The notes under the pieces were generated by a model that searched no databases, had not been told where the DNA came from, and saw only the letters and a list, made by a program, of their open reading frames with translations. A program made the position numbers and the translations under genes. A stretch of DNA of 64,000 nucleotides from Chelydra serpentina. Taxonomy: Eukaryota > Chordata > Testudines > Chelydridae. The stretch lies in the NCBI GenBank assembly GCA_037349315.1, contig JBAIAC010000030.1, positions 9,631,501 through 9,695,500 on the forward strand, in the 5' to 3' direction. Below are positions 13,481 through 22,597 of the stretch, piece after piece; the stretch's first letter is position 1, and each line of letters begins with the position of its first letter.

Positions 13481-13738
13481 CAGGAGCAGCAAAAACTCCC
13501 TAAAAGTGGCGGGGCTACCAGCACCTGAACCATGGCCCTGCTCCCGCGCCACCTCCTTCCCCTTCCCCCACGACCCCGTGCCTCCTTCCTCCCTTCCTTC
13601 CCAGGCCCTGCGCCGCCTCCTTCCCCCACTCCAAGCCCTGCTTCCACGCCGCCTCCTTCCCCCCCAAAACCACATAGCCCTCCCACTTTTAAAAGTGATG
13701 GGGCCATGCCCCATGGCCCCCCTGTTCCAACGCCCCTG
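13481..13738. mobile_element. hAT-type non-autonomous element, 258 bp
   Basis: Perfect 8-bp duplication atgtgtgg at 13473-13480 and 13739-13746. The ends caggagcag and cgcccctg are a decayed inverted pair. The pyrimidine-rich, GC-rich interior (ccttccccctccc type) produces overlapping proline/arginine-rich chance frames on both strands that are not genes. Confidence 0.88.
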
Positions 13739-14294
13739 ATGTGTGGCCACAGCTGAAATAGTTTAAATTAAATCAGGAAACAATAACCATTTCTGGAATG
13801 TAGGAAACAATCACAGCCTCAAAACTGGCCAGGATTTTGGCAGCATGCTCTCAAACTGATGTGACTTAAATCTCCATTCCAACCCATGCATACTTACACC
13901 GCCTGAGCATCCCCCACAGCTCTGCCTCTATGGTCCTATTCAATCAGACTCACCCGCTATAACTTTACATGTTGAAAGGCGTAAGTGCCAGGCTGCCAGA
14001 AATTACATCCAGACATTAATACAATGTGATAAGCTGAATCGAGGAAATTTAAAATCAAAATGATTAATGATGGGAGAACCCAAAAGTGTTCAGATGATTG
14101 GTTCAGTTTGGTTAAGCGATGCTCTTCTCTTTTGAGTCCATGAATGCCCCCATCTTATCCAAACTTACACACCATTCATAAAAAAAAGTCAAAATCATAA
14201 AATTTGCCCTTCTACATTGCCTTCCATCAAGGATCTACTAGTGATTTACATGCACTAATTCATCCAGCATCAGCACCTCTGCAAGGGAGGTATG

Positions 14295-15068
14295 CATAGG
14301 CGCCGACTCCGTGGGTGCTCCGGGCTGGAGCACCAGTAGCGTAGCCAGGGGGGAAGCAGGGGGAGCGGCCGCTCCCCCTGTGAGGAAAAGCAGCGCTAAG
14401 GCACCGCCCGAGCCTCGCTGGGGTGGCGCTTTAAAAGGCCCGTGGCTCCTGCCGCTGCAGGGAGCCACGGGCCTTTTAAAGAGCCCCGCCCCAGCCCTGC
14501 TGCCGGAGCCGGGCTGAGGGGGGGGGGCGCTTTAAGCTTTTAAACCCCTTTTAAACCCCCCCCCAGCCCGGCTCCGGCAGCAGGGCTGGGGCGCTTTAAA
14601 AGGCCCGCAGCTCCTGCCGCTGCGGGGAACAACGGGCCTTTTAAAGCGCCCCCCCAGCCCCGCTGCATTTTAAAGGCCCTGAGGCTCCGCAGCGGCTGGA
14701 GCCCCGGGCCTTTTAAAGCGCCGCTGGGTGAGTACAGGAGTAGGGGAAGGCGCCTTTTTAAAGCACCGCTCCCCCTGTGCTCAAGACCTGGCTACGCTAC
14801 TGTGGAGCACCCACGGGGAAAAATTGGTGGGTGCTCAGCACCCACCGGCAGCTCCCCGCCAGCCCCAGGGCCCACGCCCAGCTCACCTCACCACCGGGAG
14901 ACATTCCGGGGCCCCGCCCCCGACACCGGGCGACGTTGCATTGGCGTCGGGGGTGGGGGCCCCTGAACGTCACCCGGCATCAGGGGCGGGGCCCCGCCAC
15001 GTCGCCCGGTGTCGGAGATGGGGCCCGGCATCAGCCCCCACCGGCGCAGCCGGAAGTTGACGTCTGTG
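14295..15068. mobile_element. Outer hAT-type element carrying a nested hAT
   Basis: Duplication gaggtatg at 14287-14294 and 15069-15076; ends cataggcgccgactcc (left) and the complement-related ggaagttgacgtctgtg (right). The same family occurs without the nested insert at 48743-48913. Without the inner element and one copy of its duplication it would be about 297 bp. Confidence 0.88.
14334..14802. mobile_element. Inner hAT element, 469 bp, perfect 16-bp terminal repeats
   Basis: Ends cagtagcgtagccagg and cctggctacgctactg are exact inverse complements; 8-bp duplication tggagcac at 14326-14333 and 14803-14810 is perfect. The interior is a run of GC-rich palindromes bounded by tttaaa/ttttaaag (for example 14427-14480 and 14593-14645), a cassette also present in the unrelated-ended element at 49234-49833. 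The perfect ends suggest it is young relative to its host. Confidence 0.95.
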
Positions 15069-15076
15069 GAGGTATG

Positions 15077-15892
15077 TGACAGAAAACCCACCACTGAAAG
15101 ACAGCCACCTCCGAGAAGGGATGCAGCATAGGTTTAAGAGAATTGAGCAGCTCTATACAACAGTTTAGGGCCAACAGTTCAGGACAGGACATGAAGCAGA
15201 CCATTACATCCGATTGAAACTGCATGGGAAATTTAGCTGGAGATGATGCCCCAAGTGGGAATCCGGCTGCGAACCAGAGTTTACATGGCTAAACGCCCCA
15301 AAAGCATCATGGGATCCTTCATGAGCACAAGTGGTAAAGATCTTTGGGGACAGATGTCACTTCCAGCAGCAGAGCACCTGTAATCCCATGCTGATGCCCT
15401 GACTCGGTGGAAGGGTGCGTTACCTACTGAATAACCATCACCATGTCCAGCAGCCCAGGTTGTTCCTTCCAGGTTTTCCAGCCAACCTTGCTGAGCTTGT
15501 GAGATCTGATGGGACCAAGATGGTGCAGGTCTTTTGTACACTTTATTGAAACAGCTGATCTCATGTATCTTGGTACCAAAAAACCCGTTATTTTAAACAT
15601 GAACTGAAAACCTGATACAAGGCCAGCAGTGTTGTGCAATGGAACAAGTTTGGTTATTGGCCACAAGATAAAACGTTTTCCCTTGAAAATTGCTCCTGGA
15701 AATATTGGCATGGTTGGAATGGTCAGAGTAGATACTTTGGCTTTCTATTTTCAGTGTGTATTTAAGGTAACCCACATGCAGACATAGCATCGCAGCATCT
15801 CTAGTCTGTCTCCAGACTCCACCATATGGTAGGGAACAATTGTGAGGGAAGTTTGCCCAACATTTATCATCACAGTTGTGCCTACAGGCCCT
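15077..15892. other. Unassigned sequence
   Basis: Frames of up to 125 codons on the minus strand (15593-15970) run into the SINE at 15893 and show no domain. Confidence 0.45.
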
Positions 15893-16095
15893 AGGTGAGA
15901 TCAGGACCTCCATTGTGCTAGGCACTGTGCATATGCATAACAAGAGACAATCCCTGCCTAGAACAGACAAAGGCTAGGAGGGAACCAGATAGACAAAGAA
16001 GTGTCTTGCCCAAGGCCAACAGCTGGCCAGTGGTAACGCCAGCTGTCCTGACTCCAATCTAGTATTCTCTCCACTGGACCCCTCTGCCTCCTTGT
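15893..16095 (-). repeat. SINE tail and body, minus
   Basis: ccattgtgctaggcactgtgc, caatccctgcctagaac and gtgtcttgcccaaggcc are in the same order as the copies at 2275 and 35313. Confidence 0.82.
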
Positions 16096-17177
16096 CTCTG
16101 TTCCTCTTCCAGTAAGCAGGGGAAGTTACGTGCATTCACAATGCTGCTCCTGCATATCGAGAAGAGAACAGACCCTGCAGCATCTCCCTTGTTACTTCGA
16201 ATCTGCCTAGGATTACAGCCATGTTACCCTCTTTAGTCATAGGGCAGTGCTATAGGTTTAAGATACACTGCTCTGCCCACCATACATCTTTAACCTTGTC
16301 TCCTCTCACATCCCCTCCCATTCCCATGCCCCCAACAAGACCAGCCTTGATTCCCCCTCGCTTTCCTTCTCTGGGCCTTTTGCCATGGCGTCCCCATGTG
16401 TGAAATGCCCCACCAGTCACTTTTCAACTCAGACAGGTGTCTCCTGACACTCTGCAAAATAAAGTAACAGCCACACCGATTAACGGAACCCCCAGGGGTG
16501 CGCACACCCAAAGAGCAAGCATGTGTTATGACTGTAACCCTTCTCCTTCCTCATCTCTCGCCCACTGCCTGTCACTCTCTCCTTGGGCCACGTGAGACTG
16601 TGATCTTTTTGAGGATGGGATAATGGACCAAGATCCTCAAGTGTGTTCACCCTGAGAAGCACCTGGAGCACGTTATGGAGGGGCACTATGTGAGAGAGAG
16701 CACAGATCGGGCCCTAGATTTTACCTTATAGCTTAATACACAACTCATTGCTACAGAACTATGGGTTTCCTGCTTCTGCTTTGCAGAGATGTGGCAAAAC
16801 TCTCTAATATAGACCTGGCCTCAGTGAGAGGAGCCTCCAGAGATATGAGCCCAAACCAGAACACTTGGGCGCGAACTCCACCCTCACCCCAACCCTTTGG
16901 ATAGGTCAGATCAGATGCTAAGCTTGGCAGCGTGGGCCCATCTCTGGTTGAAATACACATGCTCCCACTAAAGAGATGCTTCTTATTCTGCCTTTCATGG
17001 CAGAGAAAAACATTAAAATCAGAGCCTGCCCACTTTCCTTATTTTTTCCCATTGCTAACAAACAATTCTTGGGTTGGTTCCGTGAATTGCTTGTCCCACA
17101 CTTACCTCATCATTAAGGAACGGCTGCAATATTCTTAGCTCTCTTTTAGAAGCTTCTGCGAAATAAAGAGTCTGTTG
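16096..17177. other. Unassigned sequence
   Basis: 16520-16690 vaguely resembles a SINE or L2-type tail (gactgtgatctttttgagg) but is too decayed to call. Confidence 0.4.
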
Positions 17178-17262
17178 CTGATCGTACTTACACCAGCATA
17201 ACTCCATAGGGTGTGGTAGGAGTCATTCCTGGTTAGTGTAAATCAGATCAGAATCTGGCCTC
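17178..17262. mobile_element. Short hairpin MITE, degraded
   Basis: cttacaccagcataactcc against gagtcattcctggttagtg...; the end cagaatctggcctc resembles the 8674 copy. Confidence 0.5.
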
Positions 17263-17829
17263 AGGGATTCTTCTTTGCAACAAGATGGAAAACCAGCATT
17301 AAGAACAAACCAACCCAAAATCAGGAGAAGTCAGGAAGCACCCACCTCCGATATAAAATTCAACTTCTGTTTGAAAATATTTAGACAGGATATCTTAACT
17401 GAGTTGACACATCTGGTTTCCAGAAGGACCTCGGCTTCAGAGCTGCCCTGAACAAAACAAAACTTTCCATAACACCCAAGAAAACAGGGAGATGAAAAGC
17501 CTGAAATAAGCCACTGAAATCATCTAACGAAGACAGAACTGAAACCAACGTAAGGGGACACGCAGCAGCGGTAGGCTCAGAAACCTTGGCTCCAGTTCCC
17601 CAAATTATGCCTATTCAGCAAAGCACCTCTTGGAGCACAGCCCTTTGACCCCTGTGCAACAGAAAAGTGATCGGAGGGTCTGCTGTGTTCATGTATTCCC
17701 CTATCCCAGATTAATGAAGCCAATTTCAGTACTTAGGGAAAGACCAAACCTCTACAAAATGCAGTTGTTGCAGCTGACCTACTACTCATGGCCCATTCAG
17801 CAAAGTAGTTAAGTACATGCCCCTGACCT

Positions 17830-18211
17830 GCCGAGACTGGGGGAGAGGCGCCTATCCCACGTCCCCAGCCCTGGAGCTGCCACAGAGGGGAGAGGCGCTT
17901 CTCCCCCTGCAGCCCAGGTGTTGCTGCAGGAAGGGAGAGCTGGGGAGAGTTCTCTCTCCCTGCCGTAGCCCTGGGGCAGCCTGCACCCCAAACTCCTCAT
18001 CCCCGGCCCCCCCAGTCCACACCCCCATCTGGAGCCCTCACATGCCTGCACCCCAGCCCTGAGCCCCCTCCCACACTCCGAACCCCTCGGCCCCACATGA
18101 ATGTTGCTATGTGCCCCAATATGGAGGTGATGTGTCACACATCACCTCCACATTGGTGCACATAACAAAATTCATTCCGCACATGTGTGGGAAAAATTAG
18201 AGGGAACCCTG
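17830..18211. mobile_element. Truncated hAT-like element with palindromic core
   Basis: The right end gaaaaattagagggaaccctg is a hAT-like terminus whose left partner is missing. A strong palindrome, gaggtgatgtgt against acacatcacctc, lies around 18124-18148. The left part is GC-rich and carries no recognisable gene. The left boundary is a guess. Confidence 0.5.
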
Positions 18212-19977
18212 TTCACCATGAGAGCGAGGAAGGTGTAACTTGCTCTCTGACATCACGCCTCCCCCTGAATCTCGGTGCGGGAGGGAATCTGGACCTGTCT
18301 TTTCAATACACTCTGAAAACTTCCCTAGAAATGAACTTCATTTGCTCTCCAAGTGAGGTGCATCCTAAGGGATCTGACAATGAAAGGAAAACTGGCTGGT
18401 ACATGCATGAATATCCCCCCAAACTTGTGTTCCCAGTAGCGAAGGAGCCAGGAGCTATGTTATTGTTTAATACACTATAAATAATAATAATCAAGATTCT
18501 GTCCCACTTCCAAGTTCTCTCCATAAGCTGAGCTGCATTAACAAAGGCAAGACGGCAAACAGAGAAGATCCCCAGGGGACATGGAAACACCCAGCTATTC
18601 CCAGAATACGAACCGATTAGACAGCCACAGCTGGAACATGCCTGGGAGCAGACTCCCGCTGCGTAGCGTGGCCTCCCAGTACAGAGCTCTCACAGGCAGT
18701 GCTACAAACAGTGGGTCAGGAGGTGCATTCCTCCACTAAAAATACTATGAGAAAGAATGAATGAGCAGCAGGCCCGGCTCACAGCATACAGCAGCCACTT
18801 TCTAGCAGCAAAGACTGAGTTTACCTACAGGATGTTATTTAGACAGGGCAGGGACTGTCTCTCTCTGTGTGTGTTTGGATGCACAATTGGGCTCTGATCT
18901 TGGGTCCCCTTGGAGCTGCAGTAATAAATCATCATAGTTTGTATTATTTGTATTGCGGAAGTGCTTAGGGACCCCACTCTGGTAGGCACTGTACCAAGAG
19001 ACGGTCCCTGCCCCGAGCGCTTGCAATCTAAGCACACAAATAAATAACACAATGATCCTGCTCTCTTCTGCGTGGGTGTCCTGGGGGACGGAAGGAAGCC
19101 AGATGGTGAAGATAGGAAGTAAGCAACCACCACATCCAATCCCTGACACACACGTGCTGGCAATAGGGCAAAATCACTCCCTGTCACTCAAGGGAACCTT
19201 CAGCGCAATGCCCAGATCCAAAGGAGAGTCACAAGGTGTGGTCTGTTAGTAAGAGTCGATGGCCAAGCCCCGCAGCAGCTGTTAAGCACGTTAGCCTGGG
19301 TACGTGAGGCTCAGGATTCAGAGAAGTGAACTCCACTGAGCAGCGCTCTCTGCCCTCCTCAGGGAACTGTGCCTTTTCCAGCAGGAGATGAGCAGTGGAG
19401 GATGCAGTGACCCCCATAAGAGGAGCTGGCCCTGCATTAGTCATAACAAGGGCCGTACTTAGCAGCAGGAGTCACTCACTTAAAAAAGAAAAAACTGTCT
19501 GAAACCAGCACCAAAAATAAAAAAACAGTAACAAGCTCATTGCCATCAGGCTTAGTATTATGGCAGCCAGACACCAGGGTCCTCCTGGTAACCTTCTGAA
19601 AACCATCCACTATTCATTACACACTGGGGTGGGGGAGACAATGGATATTAGTGTCTGCACTGCCACATTACAATCTGGCCATGGCTACGACTTCCCTTGG
19701 CTCCTGGGTACTAGAAGTCAACCCATGTATTAGCTTTTCTTTCCAAGATAGCTGAAAGACACCACCAGACCACTGATTAGAACTTTATGGGATTATGAAT
19801 GAATAAAACAGAAATCCCATTGTCTTAAATCTCCACGGCATGACCACAGCAAAAGAGGGGTTGCAAGAACAGACCAGATCCTTAATCCATCAAATCCTGC
19901 TTTCAGCTATGACCATACCTGGTGATATTGCAGAGAAAAGTGGACCTTCCATAAGACAGCTTGACCTCTGAATCAGC
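18212..19977. other. Mostly unassigned sequence around the inverted SINE pair
   Basis: Apart from the SINE tails at 18836-19055, nothing is recognised. Confidence 0.45.
18836..19055. repeat. Two SINE tails in inverted arrangement
   Basis: 18836-18935 reads plus (gggcagggactgtctctc, cacaattgggctctgatc); 18940-19055 is its complement type (tggtaggcactgtacc, gacggtccctgcccc, gcttgcaatctaag). The two tails face each other within a few bases. Confidence 0.78.
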
Positions 19978-20115
19978 CAACATGGTCTGGTGGCTGGAGC
20001 ACTGAACTGAGATTCAGGAGACATGGGTGGTATCCCCAGTTTTGCTGCTTTTTGCCTACCACAAAAAGGCCCTGATCTCAGCTGGGAGCTCTAGGTACTA
20101 CACTAGTAGTAATCA
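19978..20115 (+). repeat. MIR-type SINE
   Basis: ggctggagcactgaactgag, attcaggagacatggg, then ggccctgatctcagctggg and the tail tctaggtactacactag. Confidence 0.8.
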
Positions 20116-20260
20116 CATTCCCTGAAGAATAATATTTTATTACCCTATGACCACGCTACCTGATTCATAGATTCCAATGCCAGAAGGAATAATTGTGAGC
20201 ATCTAATCTGACCTCCCACAGAATCCAGGCCACAGACTTTCCCCAACATAATTCCTAGAG

Positions 20261-20980
20261 CAGGGGTCTCAAACTCAAATGACCACGAGGGCCACATGAG
20301 GCTCAGGGCAGGGGGGCTCAGGGCAGGGGGTTGTGGTGCAAGAGGGGTGCAGGTGCGGCAGGGGGCTCAGGGCAGGGGGTTGGGGTGCAGGAGGGGTGTA
20401 GCAGGGGGCTCAGGGTGCAGGGTGTGGCAGGGGGGTCAGGGCAGGGGGTCAGGGTGCAGGGTGCAGCAGGGGGCTCAGGGCAGGAGGTCGGGGTGCAGGA
20501 GGGGTGTGGCAGGGGGATCAGGGCAGGGGGTCGGGGTGCAGGGTGCAGCAGAGGGCTCAGGGGAGGGGGGAGGGGTGCAGGAGGGGTGCAGGCTCTGGCC
20601 TGGCATGCACTGGGGGCAGGTTCCCTGTCTGCCTGCCCTGCACTGCCCTGCCCCCGCACCGCTCCGGCAAGCTCCTGGAACCTGGGGGAGGAGGGGCACA
20701 GGGCACACGGTTCCCTGTTCCCAGCCAATGGGAGCTTCTGGGGGCGGTGCCTGGACGCCACAGTGACACCGACCCCTGTGCCCCTCCTCCCCCAGATTCC
20801 AGGAGCTTGCCGGAGCGGCACAGGGCAGCCAGGCAGGAGGCTGCCCTGCCCTCAGTGCGCACTGGATCAGAGCCACTGTACGTAAACGTGTGTGTGAGGG
20901 GGGAGGCGGGGAGCTCGCAGGCCACAGAAAACAACCCCGCGGGCCGCATGTGGCCCGCGGGCCACGTGTTTGAGACCCCG
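20261..20980. mobile_element. hAT-type element, 720 bp, with G-rich tandem interior, nested in CR1
   Basis: Ends caggggtctcaaactc and gtgtttgagaccccg; perfect duplication tcctagag at 20253-20260 and 20981-20988. The left half (20293-20590) is a degenerate tandem array of ggctcagggcagggggt / ggggtgcagg units. The right half holds a near-perfect inverted repeat (20655-20702 with 20776-20824). Long overlapping frames on both strands come from this low-complexity DNA. The flanks are one minus-strand CR1. Confidence 0.93.
20293..20590. repeat. G-rich tandem repeat array inside the hAT at 20261
   Basis: Repeats of roughly 30 bp built from gggctcagggcaggggg and tcggggtgcagg with length variation. 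Many G3+ runs on the plus strand make G-quadruplex formation plausible. Confidence 0.85.
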
Positions 20981-21256
20981 TCCTAGAGCATGCCATTTAT
21001 AAAAACAGCCAATCTTGACTTAAAATTTGCCCGTGATTGAGAATCCACCATGACCCTTGGTAAATTGTTCTAATTGTTCTTCCTGGCATAGAGGGAGGTT
21101 ATACAGTTAATGTTGGTTATACAGTCATCTAGCCCTTTTTTAAACTGTCCAGTCCTGTAAAAAAAAGCATTTGACTCTTTGACCTAAGGTAGCGAATTCT
21201 ACAGGCTGTCTGCATGTTGTGCCACGCAGCACAAGCATCTCTCTGGCTCTCTAGAG

Positions 21257-21670
21257 CAGTGGTTCTCAACCTGGGGTATATGTACCCCTGGGGGTACGCA
21301 GAGGCTTTCCATGGAGTACATCAACTCATCCAGATATTTGCCTATTTTTACAACAGGCTACATAAAAAGCACTAACAAAGTCAGTGGAAACTAAAATTTC
21401 ATACAGACAATGGCTTGTTTATACTGCTCTATATACGATACACTGAAATGTAAGTACAATATTTATATTCCAATCGATTTATTTTATAATTTATGATAAA
21501 AATGAGAAAATTGGCAATGTTTCAGTGCTGTGACACTTTTGTATTTTTTTGTGTCTGATATTGTAAGCAAAGATTTTGTAAGTTTAAGTGAGGTGTAACA
21601 TGGGCGTACGCAAGACAAAAATCAGACTCCTGAACAGGGTACAGTCATCTGGAAAGATGGAGAGCCACTT
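21257..21670. mobile_element. hAT-type element, 414 bp, first of two abutting copies
   Basis: Starts cagtggttctcaacctgg and ends gatggagagccactt; perfect 8-bp duplication ctctagag at 21249-21256 and 21671-21678. AT-rich interior with no coding. The right duplication is also the left target site of the next element. Confidence 0.92.
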
Positions 21671-21678
21671 CTCTAGAG

Positions 21679-21972
21679 CAGTGCTTTTAAAAAAATGTCA
21701 AATGGAGGTATGGACCCCTTTGTAAATCTTAGTTTGCAGACAGGGTGACCAGACAGCAAGTGTGAAAAATCGGGACCGGGGGTGTGGGGTAATAGGAACC
21801 TATACAAGAAAAAGACCCCAAAATCAGGACTGTCCCCATAAAATCGGGACATCTGGTCACCCTATTTGCAGAAACCACTGTTCTATCATAACAACAACCT
21901 TTCGCGAACACCTTAGACATAGTCTGTGGACCCCCCCCCAGGGGTACGTGGACCACAGGTAGAAAACCACTG
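21679..21972. mobile_element. hAT-type element, second of the abutting pair, carrying a nested MITE
   Basis: Ends cagtgctttt and gaaaaccactg; duplication ctctagag (21671-21678) against ttctagag (21973-21980), 7 of 8. It contains a 124-bp MITE at 21741-21864. Without that insert and its duplication it is about 160 bp. Confidence 0.85.
21741..21864. mobile_element. 'GGGTGACCAGA' MITE, 124 bp, nested in a hAT
   Basis: Ends cagggtgaccagac and tctggtcacccta form inverted repeats. The 8-bp motif tttgcaga flanks it at 21733-21740 and 21865-21872, favouring a hAT-type mechanism. A second copy is at 43613-43736. Confidence 0.88.
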
Positions 21973-22163
21973 TTCTAGAGGCTTCTCTATCTCCACCCCA
22001 GCCTACTTAGTCACTTGACCTGCCTATTATGGGCCTGTGATATTTCTCCCCACCTGGGGAGGAGAGCTGAATGAAACACAAGCGGAGCTGGACCCAGGGC
22101 CTCTTAAAAGGGGCAGTCACCTTGTCACAAGCTTGCCATATTGCAGATTTGGGGGGCGGGGGG

Positions 22164-22164
22164 A

Positions 22165-22204
<40 letters not shown>
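22164..22204. repeat. (GA)n microsatellite
   Basis: Nearly pure GA dinucleotide run, about 41 bp, preceded by a G-rich stretch. Confidence 0.95.
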
Positions 22205-22207
<3 letters not shown>

Positions 22208-22208
22208 T

Positions 22209-22310
22209 TAAGGCCCAGATTTTCAAAGGTATCTAAGCACCTAAAGATGCAGATAGGCGCCTGGTGGGATTTTCAAAAGCACAGAGGCACCCAACTCCCA
22301 CTGAAACCAG
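22209..22310. mobile_element. 'agattttcaaaggtat' MITE fragment
   Basis: cagattttcaaaggtatc, agatgcagataggcgcc and gggattttcaaaagcac follow in the known order of a recurrent reptile MITE; the right arm is missing. Confidence 0.55.
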
Positions 22311-22574
22311 CTCAATATCTCTGCGAAATATTCCCGTTCCCACTTGGAGGCTTAACACAGATAGCACCATCACTACCACACTAGCACAACATTATCCAGT
22401 CCTGTGAAATGCTGAGTGACTCTGGTGAGGAGATGGGGGCACCTTAAATTCCAATCACTTTCCCTGTCAGGAACTAGGTCCTGAACTCACAACACAAAGA
22501 GAACACACTTTCAGGAGAGCATCCCTTGGGAGCGGAACAGCAGCTGTCACATGACAGACTGGAATTGGCAGGCT

Positions 22575-22597
22575 AATAATAATGCATACATTTTTAA
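22575..22597 (+). repeat. CR1 3'-region fragment, left of the RTE insertion
   Basis: The motif gcatacatttttaacac is also found in the CR1 copy at 62491, directly before ggtaattaa. It is the left half of the CR1 interrupted by the RTE; the rest of the host CR1 upstream is too diverged or truncated to follow. Confidence 0.65.

Larger units (their letters stand above)
20162..21130 (-). repeat. CR1 LINE 3' region hosting the hAT at 20261
   Basis: The left part tcatagattccaatgccagaagg and the part right of the hAT (gagaatccaccatgacccttgg, taaattgttctaattg) are one minus-strand CR1. The truncated or degraded end lies somewhere in 21100-21240. Confidence 0.85.

Noticed and set aside
13320..13756. 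Proline- and glycine-rich frames on both strands
   Set aside because: They are produced by the pyrimidine-rich interior of the hAT at 13481-13738.
14728..15094. Frames of up to 110 codons on both strands
   Set aside because: GC-rich interior of the nested hATs; no domain, and they cross element boundaries.
20296..20996. Long overlapping frames (130-184 codons) on both strands
   Set aside because: They lie in the G-rich tandem array and inverted repeat of a hAT; the glycine/proline-rich repetitive translation is low complexity on every frame.
21741..21864. Classification of the 'GGGTGACCAGA' MITE as Tc1/mariner (TA duplication)
   Set aside because: The 8-bp tttgcaga duplication at this copy fits a hAT mechanism better, although the 43.6-kb copy is less clear.
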